Positions 46,741-59,115 of a stretch of DNA of 64,000 nt are shown here, piece by piece (within the stretch, counting starts at the first letter, position 1; each line of letters starts with the position of its first letter). A model generated the notes under the pieces. That model made no database searches and was not told where the DNA came from. It saw only the letters and a program-made list of their open reading frames with translations. This DNA comes from Dipteronia dyeriana (lineage: Eukaryota > Streptophyta > Magnoliopsida > Sapindales > Sapindaceae). The position numbers and the translations under genes were made by a program. The stretch covers positions 64,901,253-64,965,252 of the forward strand of contig CM065297.1 in the NCBI GenBank assembly GCA_032871835.1, written 5' to 3'.

Positions 46741-46848
46741 GATTTCATTCGAGTACAAGGAAGGAGATTAAAATTGCAGACCAACTTCTACAGTAGCCTT
46801 GAGGGCATCTTTTCTCAACTATCTATTCCCTTCACAAAATCGAAGGTT
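46741..46848 (+). other. Exon-like open segment in the hAT element
   Basis: An open stretch beginning after TTATTTGCAG and ending AAATCGAAG before GTTAAGT, i.e. with plausible splice sites. It reads RVQGRRLKLQTNFYSSLEGI and is not recognised. Could be a captured host exon or an internal exon of the lost transposase. Confidence 0.3.
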
Positions 46849-47972
46849 AAGTCAACATCTGTTGTGGTAGCTGATCTTGTTAGTGTTGGTTATTCATGGC
46901 TTAGTTATGCTATTAAAAAGAAATTAATTAAAAATGCTTTACGCTTTTCGCTCTTCATTAGGGTCATCTTGTAGCCATTTTAGAAAATGCTTTATGCTTT
47001 CAAACCAAATTGGAGTCTGGAACTTCTAGAGTTTTATTAAGTTAAAAGAAATTCTCTAGTTATTATTTTGACTCAAGCATGGAATGTATTATGTATGGTT
47101 GCATTCAACTTTGGCTGCTTTGACGTTACCTATTCTGAAGTTAGATAAACAATAATTTTAAATTGATATTGAGTATAACATTGTTTTAATGTGTTATGTG
47201 TTTTAACTATACCATAATATCACAATTATATTAATTAGGGTGAGAAACGAAGGACACCAGATTTTATAATTCGATAGATTTAAATTTAAAGACTTTTATC
47301 AATATGTTGTTCATGTATTAAATTTATCTTGTAGGTTTATGGACAACAATTCTGTAAGAAGTTTGAAGTTTAACATCAAGTGATTGAGGAATCAAGAAGA
47401 GTTAACCGTTATGTTTGTTAATGTGTTTTGGTTTTTGAATATTTGATGTCTTTTATTTTATTTTAAATTTATGGATTTGTATTTGTGGACTTAATTATGG
47501 ATTTGTATTTTTAGATTTGGTACGATAATAACTCTTAATTATCGTTGTGTTGTATTGAATTTCCGTTTGAGGATTTATTTGATAAGTATTATAACTATTG
47601 TTGTTTATATTCACTTAATTATCATTTGTATTTTGTGGTATTTGTTTGTGAATTGATTTTATTTGATTACTTATTTTATTTTTAATGGATTTTAGTAAAA
47701 TTAATATTAATATGTTAAATGGGTTGTGTAAACAGGTAAGTTAAACGGGTCATTTGACCCGACACACCGAACCCGTTATTTAAACGGGTTATTCGTGTCG
47801 TGTTCGTGTTAACCCATTTTTATTCGTGTCGATCCATTTTTATTCGTGTCTTGTTTAGATCAGGAGGACCTGACCCGTTTAATAATTGTGTCGTGTTCAA
47901 ATTGATCTAAAATAATCGACTCTTGTTCGGATTGGCTCTAACACAATCCACCAACCCGTATTGGCACCCCTA

Positions 47973-48849
47973 CGATTAACGCAATAATATTTAAAATGTG
48001 AGTTGTTGAATATAATAATAATAATAATGGTTTTTCAAGTATATGTATGGGACAACATGTTAAGCCCAGATCTACATACGTTGAAACCTAGTGTACATTT
48101 ACTGTAATATTACACATTCTGTGTCTGTGCTGAGCTAGCATTGACATGACATTTCTCAATGCATTTTCCCCAAAAAGCTCCCTGACTAATTGTTACAGTT
48201 AGGCCTAGTAGGTCACCCCTCAAAATAGCAAATTAATCTTGATCAACGTGACCCCCCATACATGATACATGTTATTTCTCTTTCAACAATTAAAATTGAG
48301 CAGCACTTTGTACTGCTGTTTTTCACCATTTTCACTCCCTGTAATTGAAATGATGACATCGTATTATTATTATTCTTTTGTTTTTTTCTCTGATACGTTG
48401 AATTGTTTTCCGGTATATATTCTGTAATAGCTAGATCTCGAAAACTGTGCTTTTTCTTGCAGAATTATATATTATTAGAATTTTTAAAACAAAAGCTCAT
48501 TGAAGATTTGAAACTTGGATTGGATCCTGTAAATAATTAAGCAGCATAAGTGATAGCAGCCGCTGTATCAAGTCAACTAGGAACTTTTTGATCTTTTTGA
48601 ACTAATACACACTTTTGTCAGTATTGAGATTACTGGATTTTTTTTTTAACTAATACACACCTTTGTTGATAATTTAAATTTCTAATTAGGGTTCAACAAA
48701 TTAATGGTACCTTTTTTAGATTATTGTGTAAATAATACTAAATTAATAAATCATGTTTAAAAGATATCATTTAAAGTGTGAAGATCAAAATACTTATTTT
48801 ATCACTTTCGTTGTGAAGAAAGAGAGAAAAAGTAAAAACAAAAAAAATA
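47973..48849. other. Unassigned region
   Basis: No gene. Contains a GAA/AAT-rich stretch and the phrase 'aactaatacacac' twice (48600 and 48649). Confidence 0.3.
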
Positions 48850-49094
48850 ATCGACGGTTTCGTATTCACTGCGACGGTACCGGAACTTGGAAACCAGTTT
48901 ATCGTTGAACAGAATTTTGCAATCGATCGAGGTTAGTTGAGCATTGAATTTATATCGTTTTGGTTGTTGATTAATTGAATGAATTGTTATATTAGGTTTT
49001 ATTTGTGGGTCTGAGAATGAAAATGGATCTGAGAATGAAAATGGATTAGCTTAGGGTTTTGTATTTGTAAAAAAGTTGTTGAGGAAGATGAAAT

Positions 49095-49418
49095 CGAGCT
49101 TCGAACATTTGTATAAAATCTCAGAGCTTTTATATAAAAGCTCGAAGCTCTTATACAAAAGCTCGATGCTTTTATAAAACCTTGATCCAAGCTTTTGTAT
49201 AAAATCTCGAAGTTTTTGTATAAAATCTCGAAACTTTTGTATAAAATTTCGAAGCTTTTATACAAAAACTCGGACTTTTATACAAAAGCTCCGAGCTTTT
49301 ATACAAAAGCTCCGAGCTTTTATACAAAAGCTCCGAGCTTGAAGATAAAAGCTCGCTTCGAGCTTTTATAAAAGCTCTGTTTGAGCTTTTATCTTCAAGC
49401 TCCGAGCTTTTGTTAAGG
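49095..49418. repeat. Left near-palindromic repeat array of the MULE
   Basis: About a dozen units of 21-26 bp with consensus near CTCCGAGCTTTTATACAAAAG; AGCTC..GAGCTTTTATA-type units are close to self-complementary. The array ends about 70 bp before the Ulp1-gene ATG. Confidence 0.85.
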
Positions 49419-49486
49419 TTAGAGCTTGTTATTTATGAGGATTTCACAGAGCCAAAAAATTAATTATGTTGTTGTTTAATTTCAGA

Positions 49487-52400
49487 TGACGAATCGGTTG
49501 AGGGAGTCGCTTAAAACTCCAGTGGAAGAGTGGTACGAGGGCAAAGTCATTCCCCATGACCATTTCGATGCCCTTGGCCAGATAGACAACCCCATTAACC
49601 AAATCCCTGCAGAATGGGTTGAGGAAGACTGACGTCGGTTAAGGGCGTTCTGTTTTGGGTATTTATTGACCATGCCCCGTCCGGTGAAGTTTTTGGGTGG
49701 TATTATCCATCAGCTACTTTTGCAGGAGGTGCATCATAATGTGCCATCAGACGAGATGTGGTTTATGTTAGGCACTAATGAGGTGAGGTTCTCCAAGGTA
49801 GAATTCTGTCTAATCACCGAATTAAGGTTCGGAGTAGTACTGGATACGAGCAGCTATGTTAGCATGAATAATGGCATACATCACAGGTACTCTGGTGGTA
49901 AGGATGAGGTTTCATCATTCGAGTTGAGAGATGTCCTGAGGCGAGGTGAGTTTCAACAGGCATATGATAGTGTGAAACTATGCCTCATCTATATGTTGAA
50001 CTGGATACTTATAGGGTTGGACGAGAGAGTCAAAATTCCAGTTTGACAGTTATGGCTGGTGGATGATCTGGACGGTTTTGACGGGTTCCCGTCTCATACA
50101 GTCATTCCATAATTTCATTCAAGCATGCGCTTAACGGGCGACGGAAGCGGTTCCAAAGATGCCAGCAAGCAAAGGGACGTGACAAACATATGGTAAGGCG
50201 TACAACATTTATGGTTTATCTTATGCCCTTTTGGTAAGCGTTTTATGAATAAAATCATTTACGTTTGTAATCGTCTATACGGAATTTGGAAATAACATAT
50301 ATTTATTTATAGATTTTTGCTTTCGAGGTGATCCCCGAGCTTGGGACCCAATTCGAGACTCTGGTGGCTACCGATGTGTATCCTCGAATTCTAAAGTGGG
50401 TGTTAAAGAGACAACCGAGGGGAGATCTGTTGTTGAATATATTCACAGATCATGTAAGTGTCTAACTTGTTAATGTTAATAACTAAATTCAATTACACAA
50501 CGTTCTAACAATGTTTTCAGATGTTTGCAAGGACGGAATTGGTGGCCACCCAAGCTGAGAAGGGCGAACCCTATTATGCGGGCATAGCGGAGGCGATACC
50601 GGATCCTTTGGGAGGCGGACAAAAAGGTATACCGGATTTAGTGAGGGCGAGTCCGAGTGACTAGGACGTTATACCGGAGGTAGAGCAACATCGTGTCAGT
50701 GAAGAGATGCATACAGACATAGAGTTACCCTGTGAAAGACACCGGAGGCAGCGGTGCATACGATTTATGATGACGGGACACAATACTGCAGATAGCTCAC
50801 TAGGAGAAGGTGTAGGGGCACGCGAGGTATGTTAAAATTGTTGTTCTACATTTATTTTTTTCAAACACATGTACGTGTGCATGACTGACATTGTGTACTT
50901 GTTTTCAGGATCAACTTGAGCTTAGAATCCAAGTATTGGAGGGTTCAGGCCTAGCTTTAAGGGATGATCTGCGGAGAAGTGATGAAGAACAAAACAAGCA
51001 GCATAAGTAGCTGATGGACTTAGTCCAATCTTTGTAAGGATCGACATCACAGACAGTAGAAGAGGGCACACAGTCCCATGATTGAGATGATTCACACAGA
51101 GACTTCATGGGTGAACGTAGTCCTATCGACGGGACAGACCTGGCCAGAGACGTAGGTGGTATGCCCGATACCGGACCAGAGACATATGGTACCGTACCCG
51201 TTACACATGTGGCCGGATCTGATACACAGGGTACCGATATAGACACTGGAGGCTCTAACCGATACTGGAGACTCGTACTAACAGTACACTTGAGTTTCCT
51301 CTACTTCTGGAGGTACAGGAGACTTCGTCCGAACGAAATCACCGTCTTAGGGGTTCTTCCACTAGACTTGGTTGTGCAGTTACACCGCATGAGACCCCTC
51401 TTCCTCCCACTGTCATAGCCGCATACTTCCCACGGGATCCCTCCTCCTCCCATCATCACACCTGGTTCATCCCACGGGATCCCTTCTCTTTCCACCGACA
51501 CAACCCGCGTCCTCCGTATCCCCCATTTGCTTAAGCGTGGGTGGCAGCTGGTCAGCCCATACACTGACCCGAGTCGCCCAAAGAGGCCTAGGACAATACC
51601 GGTAGCATCAGAGCATACATTCAATCCTACAGCGTTGGTAGATGTTGGGTAGTTGGAGGCCTGCAAAGCATAAAATAAGAACATTTCAACAGGGGGTTTG
51701 TAAGTATCAGATGTGTTACTTTATTTCTGCACCAACGTTAATCTGGTTAATTTTTTTGATATTCAGAAAATTTTCTTATGTAGACGCAATGTTGATATCA
51801 TGGAGCCAGTAGACGTGGGTTGGTTCCACAGATTCGAAGAGAACTACATGGAGTTGTTTGACTCGGTAGGCAACTAAATTTTTCTGGGTTTGACTTTTTT
51901 TACGCTTGAATTGTAACAGTGTTTCCAAATCTTTTTACAGCATATGGACGCCTACCTGGCCATCTTACAGAAGCGTCAACGAGCATACCTCAATGTTTAC
52001 AACCAGAGGATAAATATTCTGGGAGCTCAGTTCATTGTAAGTGTTTGTTGGTTTGTGTGTACTTATTTATCAATGAATTGATCCTTACTCACAATGACAA
52101 TTTGTTTGTCCACAACCATTATTGGAGTATCAGTGGGAGAATATAATACCTCGCGGTGATGATGGTGAAGTCAAGACGCTGGGTGGAAGGTCTTGCAGTA
52201 CAGGTGGACTGCGGAAGACCTTATGACCGTACGTGGATTTCTCTCAGCAGGAAACTGACCCTGGCACGAGGTTGACATGGTAAATGTTATAAAATGATTT
52301 CCATATTTTGTTTCTTCCATAATTGTGGTGAACATAAGTTGTGTTATTCCTTGGTACAGGTTCTTATTCCTTACAACATCGGATGCTAGCATTGACTTGT

Positions 52401-54252
52401 GGCCTGCGTGGACTTGATTGCCGGGATGGTACATATCCTAGACCCCTTTAGACAGGAGGTCCCTGTCTGTTAGGACTATGCTCGATAGCAAGAGTATAAT
52501 AATGTATTTGACAATCTTTTCATATTAATAAAGTGATTTCTATTTTAACAAATCTTATAGCATTTATAGTTTAATTATTATAATTGTCAAAAGTAAATAA
52601 TCATAAGGTCGAAAGACTATGAGAAAAGAAGAATTGTTCATACATCTAGATATGTATGAGGTATACACAATTCTTTAGTTAGTCTTGAATAACATTCACA
52701 ACTTAAGATAAAAGGTTGGGCGTCTTTATCTTGTCAAAGTTGTAGATTCTTTTGCTAGCATTTGAGTGGGATCAAATGTGTTATGATGAGTCTAAATCAT
52801 CAAAGTGTGGTGTCTTTGAGCAAAAGAATCTAGTGCATTGGGTGCATTGAATAAGATCAAAATGAAATACTTTATCTATAACCGTCAATAGATAAAAGTT
52901 TTCATTTGAAGACAATCGGAGAGTCTATCTCAATCCTGAGATAAATGATGGACTTATGGTTGCATGTGTTATCATTTGAGCTATCAATGAGTACAATTAT
53001 ATAGCATAGTCTATCCTATATAGTTTGGTGGTATTCATTTGTTAAGCGATAGAGGACTTCATTTATAGATATGGACATCATGGCTTCATTTATTGAATGA
53101 GAGTATAATACCATCATATGGATGTTTTGAGGTATCCGATATTAAATCTTAACGTTAAGTTTTCAATAGTGTCTATTGAAACGTGACTTCTGGACAAATC
53201 AAAATATCCAAGTTCAAAATGTGGTCATATGAGTAAATGTGGTAACTTGGAGAGCTATAGGCGGTCTATGAGCTCTTAGCGATTACTGGTATTCTTCACG
53301 AGGATACACTTTCTCCAATAAGGTTGTCTAGGGTATAAATGAGTAACATCAACTTATTCTAACTTTATTTAAGAGTTCAATTTTAGTTCTTTAGTGGAAT
53401 GAACTAAAATTAAATAGATCGGACCTAAGGGAATCATTTGTTGATTGTGATTGGGTTGTGTCTATTGGAGCTTAAATTTAGATAGCCCGCCGAGATCCTC
53501 AATCCACACGAACTTGCATGGATCACTTGATATATTCTACCGGACCAATTTAGGGGTCCATCCAGAATTGTATTAAGGCATGTGAACTTGTTTCTTTTTG
53601 TAAGAATAGGTCTAGTTCACATGTGGACTTTTTATTAAGGTCCAATGGATTTAATAAAATAAGAAAAATAATATATGGCCCATATACATGTGTTGGGCGG
53701 TAAGGCTATTAAGAATAACTTAAATATGTTATTTTTATTTTATTATTTAATTAAATGGAAATTAATTAATTTGTTGATTAATTAATTGTTTAATTAAAAA
53801 TCAAAATCTTTTTCCTAGTAGGAGATGGTCTCCTAAAATTATGCTATTGTTGGTAGTATAATTAATATTAAAGACTATATTTGATAAGTGGATAAATAAA
53901 AGGAATTATTTATCTAATCAAATTAAGAAGTTTTTAATATGGTAATATGGTTACAAATACACTATTGAGTTGGATTAGGAGTCTTGGTGTAAGATAGAAT
54001 TCATTTAGAAAAAAGATTCTTAACCATCAAGTAAATCCACCTAAGGAAATGATTCTTAACAATCAAGTAAATCCTTCTTAGGAAAGGATTTGTGATCCTA
54101 AAATATATCCTATAAAATTCGGCCAGCCCATGTATATATATAAGAGAATAAAATTCCTTTTAGATAAGGATTCTTAACTACCAAATAAATTCACCTTAGG
54201 AAATGATTCTTGCCAACAAAGTAAATCCTTATTAGGAGATGATTTATGACGC

Positions 54253-54312
<60 letters not shown>

Positions 54313-55364
54313 TGTGTGTGCGATTTTCGGCCAGCTCTAAGGCAATTGATAGAGAATTTCTGCTAGTCTTATTTTTCTAAGAGAAGAATTCGGCTATCGT
54401 AGGAATTTTGAGGGAGAAAAATCTGATTTTACTCTAGACAAAATTCGATCAACTCTAAGCAATAGTGTGTGAATTCGGCCAAGAAGAGAAAAAGGGGAAC
54501 ATGTTTGTTTTCGATAGTACACTAGTATCCTTTACATCAAAAGGGTTTTGTGTACAACATCGAATCAAGGTTCACGTGAGTTTCAATCAAATTGATTGAT
54601 AATTCACAAGTGGCCGGACGTTCTTGATTTTTCTCTTGGAGGATTATTGTGACTATCAAGGAACAAGATTTTGTTTGTTTTCATCCTCATGTATACAAGA
54701 TAAAAAAAGGGAGCCCACACTCCTAGGCGATTCACGTTCGTGATTGGATTGGAAGATCTTATGGAATCAATTCGGCGCTTGTTCAATCGTCACGAGAAAA
54801 AGGTACGATACTTTTATATACGTCAATTAATCTAGGGTTAAGGTTCTTGTTATTAAAAAGGGGATTTTTTTTTATTTATACGCAAACCTTAATTTTTATT
54901 TTATCACGCTTCCGTTGCGTTTTGAACCATTTTTTCCTTACACCATCAGTTTAAGGAAACACCAGGTACGACCACTCAGGTGGTTTCTCCCTTCCATGTT
55001 GAATCTGTCTGGATTTCACGATGACAAGCCACCTGGTAGAGAGAAGTTCAAGAGGGAGAATAGGGCTTTTGGGGTGAGCCTGCTGTCGAAAACAGCTCTG
55101 CCGCAACAACAACAAATGTATTATTATATAATAGTACGTACACACGATCCAATAAAAAATATTATCTTTGTAACGCGTGTCTACGTCATGCATTGCAGTG
55201 GTAACTGTTGGGCGCATACGTTGAGGCTGATAGAGTACATACTGGCAGACAGGATCCAGTACGATTGGACAGAAGACGATATGCCTACCATACGGGAGAA
55301 GGTAGCAGTGGAGGTGTTTTGTAACTCCAAACCACAAATACGAGGAATGAATGTTGTACAATAG
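49487..55364 (+). pseudogene. Ulp1-like protease gene with DUF1985 region, interrupted
   Basis: Exon 1 (49487 to about 50190) carries the DUF1985 region: MWFMLGTNEVRFSKVEFCLI. Exon 2 (50313-50453) has FEVIPELGTQFETLVATDVY and PRILKWVLK. Exons at 50521 and 50910 are linker, with LELRIQVLEGSG. Then come VGWFHRFEENYMELFDS (about 51783-51866), HMDAYLAILQKRQRAYLNVY (51940-52036) and the protease: VLIPYNIGC, a stop flanking the catalytic His, VDLIAGMVHILDPF (Asp). A 2.5-kb insertion follows, and the final exon (55199-55364) has GNCWAHTLRLIEYIL (Cys). Introns have GT..AG ends. Stops at 49630, 50044, 52387 and 52393 break it. It belongs to the same family as the gene at 38.6-39.8 kb. Confidence 0.8.
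52468..54942 (+). repeat. LTR-like insertion in the Ulp1 gene
   Basis: Splits protease coding between EVPV and the segment starting FKETPG (about 54953). It begins TGTTAGGACTATG and ends CCTTACA, the TG..CA form of an LTR, with no internal element genes. The flanking 5-mers CTGTC and CCATC agree at only three positions, so the target duplication is weak. Inside are a GT-rich microsatellite (54275-54315), three diverged copies of a 'gattcttaac..aagtaaatcc' unit (about 54016, 54050, 54170), and a leader-like region. Confidence 0.5.
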
Positions 55365-55377
55365 TGGAGTTGTATTA

Positions 55378-55513
55378 AATTATATAATAATATTCATTCA
55401 TTAAATTATGCAATAATATTCATTCATTAAATTATATAATAATATTCATTCAATAAATTATGTAATAATATTCATTCATTAAATTAGGTAATAATATTCA
55501 TTCACTAAATTAT
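55378..55513. repeat. 27-bp tandem repeat between the convergent MULE genes
   Basis: Five near-identical units of 'aaattatataataatattcattcatt'-type sequence, immediately after the Ulp1 stop codon and before the mudrA end. It occupies the shared 3' region. Confidence 0.85.
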
Positions 55514-55683
55514 GTAAATTATGCATATTTTATGACATCGTCTAGCATTGACAAATTTTACATCTCGTTCTTTAATATGAAACTAAAAATTATCATCCAT
55601 ATTTAATCTGAAAATAATAACACAACATTTTCATATCGTGCAATTACAACTAATAAATATGGGTTCTTTCCAAATGCTCTCAG

Positions 55684-58444
55684 TCATACTACGGTAGGTC
55701 CATTATCAGGACACGGTTGTTTGTTGTGTCTAACTAAATGACAAATGCTACACTTGCGCCGGTATTCTGGCAGAACAATTCTGCTCAAACCATCATTAAT
55801 CAAAGGTGGATTATGACAGCGTCTAACATTATGACCTGATTCTCTACATCTTCTACACGATTGAGTTATTCTCCTTTTCAAAGATGAGGCATGTCGGCCC
55901 CCCCTTGGACGTTCTGCTTGCCTCCTCGACAATGGATTTAACACCACATGATCGGCGATGTTAGTGGGGACTATCCATGAAGATGGATGACCAACATGTA
56001 TAATAGGAACTGAGTACGTATCGATTAGTGTCTGTCTCTTGTAGAAGTCCGCACACAAAGATGTGTAATCAAAGTTTCGCTCCCTACAACAACAATTACA
56101 TGGGGTGTCAAATTCATTTGCAAGTACCCAAAATATATTAAGTAAATGTACTATACCTTGCTGCTGCAAGTGCGTGTGAACATGGAAATATGTCCATTTA
56201 AAATTTGTTGCACGTGCAAGTCTTCCGGGCTAAGTCAACAGTCCATTGCTTCCTGGACCGTTTGACGGAGAATATGTTCCAGTCAACTGGATTGACGATC
56301 ATATAAGCACACTTCTCAACACGTTTGAGAATCACAATATGTGCTGCGTCGGTCAACTTATGACGCATGGACTGTGCAGTACGATGGCGATCATGAAACC
56401 ACCTCTGTAGCATATTCCTAATGAACTCTACCAATGTTAGCATGGGCAGTTGCCGTGTGAATTTGAGGCATGAGTTTATGCATTCAGCAACATTTGTTGC
56501 CATGACCCTATACCTTCTTTCAGTACAATGTACGCGGGACCACTTGTGTGGACCAGCTTCAATGACATAATTGAATGCATTCTGGTGCAGGTTACGTAGC
56601 TCTTCTATATGGTGATTTTATTTCAACTTAGTGTATGATCTAGCTGCTTTATCCACTATGGCTGCTACATCCTTTCTGTAAAATCGTTTCTTCACATTTT
56701 CAGAAAAGTGCCTGCAAAATATCGTATGGGTTGCATCGGGGAAAAATTTATAAATTCCAGCTTCAATGCTTGCATGTCGATCGAAAATGAAAACCAGATC
56801 ATCAATATGGCCTAGGGCACCCTTCAATCAATCCAAAAACCACTCCTATGAAATGTTGTTTTCTGATTCACCGTACCTAAAAGCAATTGGATACACCTGT
56901 TCGTTCCCATCTTGTGCAGTTGCAATAAATATTGTGCCCCCAAATCTTCCCTTTAAATGGGTACCATCTACAACAATAACTGGACGCATACACCTCAAGA
57001 ATCCTATGAGTGAGGCACCCAACGACATGAAGAAATATAGAAATCTACCATTTTTGTCGCACTGTAAGTCAGTTATTATCCCTAGATTTTGTTGCTCTAA
57101 CACGTAGTCAAATGATGGCAATAGTTTGAAGGTTTCCTCATGTGTTCCATAGGTCAGTGACAACGCATATTACAGGGCTTGATATGCCTTACTGTACAAG
57201 ATTTGGATGTCATACATTGTTTTCATGTCGGCGATTGTGTTCTTCGGACGCATTAGTCGACCATCTTATTGTTGAAGTCTTGGTGCAACCACTTCTCCAA
57301 TTATGACTGCACTAGCTTATCGGTGATGGCGGTGAATCTCCTCCAAAGGACATGTGTGTTCATTCACAAAACTTCTTACTTTGAAGTATATCCCTTCATC
57401 TCTCCTAACCGCTCTTAATTTCCACGTACAGTGGTCCATCAAACAAACCAAATGTAACATTGTCTTATTTGATATTTTCATCTTCCAGTCAAAGTTCTGC
57501 TGCATTGTAAAATGCCCAACGAGTCTCTTCAAATCCTTTTTGGTAGGAAAAAATTGCCCCTTATATATCATGCTTGTAGATTCTTCTTGAACTGAGTTCC
57601 TGCTTCCACCAATACCAAACGAGTATGATTGTGCTCCTGGAATAACCCACGTTCTGACATTATCAGAATCAAATGTAGTTAAATTAGGCCGGACCTCGGA
57701 AGTCCTAACTATATCTGCTGTATTGAAAGTAAATCTTTATACACGTGTTGCACGTCTTTTCGGTTCGACAACCGTTTCCTCTTCCTCATTGTTAGCTACA
57801 TTATCAACCGGATGAAAAATTTCCTCATCATCTATCTGTTGTGTCGGCCCAACATTCGGTTCACTGTTCTACTCATTGTTTATGTCATTGTAGAAGTCAT
57901 TATAATGGTGGTTGAACTGCCCATCATTCATCTCAATTTGACATCCAAACACATCATCAAATTGACCACCGACTAATTCACCGTGGTCGGCTACTTCCGA
58001 TGGGACACCACACTGGTTTTCCCTACCATTATTCCAACTTCTTTCTGTGAACAACTGGTTGCTTCCGCCTGAAGATCGAAATTGTTGGGTGTTATCACGA
58101 TGAAGGATTTCTTCACCAATGACACCTCATGTTACCCTCTCAATTAGACTGACACATACTTGAGGGATCACCCTATCTTCCCCCAACATAAACTGAACAT
58201 CACCGTCGTTTCTTATAAACGTACGACATGTAGTCCCAGGAACCACTAATATACACAATAGATCAGCACTGTATTTGTCGACATCATACTTCACAACGGT
58301 TTTCATGATCGACACTAACTCTTGGTAAGTCATACTCTTTGAGACATACGTTCCTTAATTATCAGCACATAAAAACCTCTGACTTCCATCGGGTAACTGC
58401 TCCCATCGACCGTTGTAAGAGATGACTATTCTCACCCGATTCAT
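55684..58444 (-). pseudogene. mudrA-type MULE transposase
   Basis: Start at ATG 58444 (MNRVRIVISYNGRWEQLPDG), a typical MULE N-terminus. The MuDR-type zinc/WRKY-like DNA-binding region is at 57571-57317 (IYKGQFFPTKKDLKRLVGHF, HLVCLMDHCTWKLRAV, NEHTC). The DDE core follows: MRPVIVVDGTHLKGRFGG (first Asp, 57163-56846), FIFDRHASIEAGIYKF (second Asp) and RYRVMATNVAECINS (Glu). The SWIM finger is CTCNKF followed by PCSHALAA, then an intron 56156-56084 (GTATAG..GTAG). The C-terminus carries zinc knuckles CRRCRESGHNVRRC and CSICHLVRHNKQPC. All catalytic residues are present, but about ten stops or breaks occur along the gene. Confidence 0.85.
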
Positions 58445-58604
58445 TCTCCTGTCAAAATCAAAATCACAAACCATTATTAACATTAACAATATCTAATTCA
58501 AATAACAATTATAAAACCAATTGAATGTTATAAAAAAACTCAAAAATAATAACAAATGTTGGAATTAAAAAAATTCATTCGGAACAAAAAATACTAGTAT
58601 AATC

Positions 58605-59115
58605 AAAGTACAGGCTCGAGCCAATATACTAAAATCTCAGAAAAGCAAAATAAAATCTCGATCCAATACAATAACATCTCGGATAACCGTAGTACAAGAG
58701 CTCGGATCGAGTTTTTATATAACTACTCCGAGCTTTTATAAAAACTCGGAGTAGTTATATAAAAACTCGGTCCGAGCGTTTTTATATAAGCCCCGAGCTT
58801 TAATAAAAGCTCGGAGCTGTTATATAAAATCTCGGTTCGAGCGTTTATATATAAGCTCTGAGCTTTTATAAAAGCTCGCAGCTGTTTTATAAAAGCTAGG
58901 TCCAAGCTTTTATAACAGCTGCGATCTTTTATATAACAACTCCGAGCTTTTATAACAGTTCAGATCGATCTTTTAAAACCTCGCTTCTTTTATAAAAGCT
59001 CAGATCGAGCTTTTAAAACCTCGCAGCTGTTATAAAAGCTTGGACCACTCTTATAAGCTCGGACCGAGCTTTTTTTAAAAACCCCGAGCTTTTATAACAA
59101 ACCTACAAGCTCGAC
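58605..59115. repeat. Right near-palindromic repeat array of the MULE
   Basis: Many units of the form 'ctccgagcttttataaaa' and its near-complement 'aaaactcggagtag/ctgttatat', about 20-30 bp each, upstream of the mudrA start. The units resemble those at 49095-49418. Individual pairs could fold into hairpins. Confidence 0.85.

Larger units (their letters stand above)
43789..47972 (+). mobile_element. Non-autonomous hAT element with GGGTCGTGTCGTG-rich ends
   Basis: Ends are inverted repeats: TAGGGGTGTTAGTATGG at the left, TAGGGGTGCCAATACGG read inward from the right; the differences are all transitions. Flanking 8-mers CACTTAAC (43781-43788) and CGATTAAC (47973-47980) match at six of eight positions, as for an old hAT target duplication. 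Both ends are crowded with 'aacgggtc', 'gacccg' and 'gtgtcgtg' motifs. A TATA box (ACTATATAAAG, 44018-44028) and a pyrimidine-rich leader lie near the left end, but I find no transposase. An LTR-like segment occupies 44706-46340. Confidence 0.75.

Noticed and set aside
48999..49265. Minus-strand ORF with repeated YKSFEILYK units
   Set aside because: It is a translation of the near-palindromic DNA array; repeats follow the DNA period and no protein family fits.
49095..49418. Possible CRISPR-like array
   Set aside because: Units are contiguous and near-palindromic without unique spacers, and the context is a plant transposon.
54951..55361. 136-residue minus-strand ORF opposite the last Ulp1 exons
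   Set aside because: The plus strand has the Ulp1 Cys motif and a GT..AG intron; the minus ORF has no recognisable motif.
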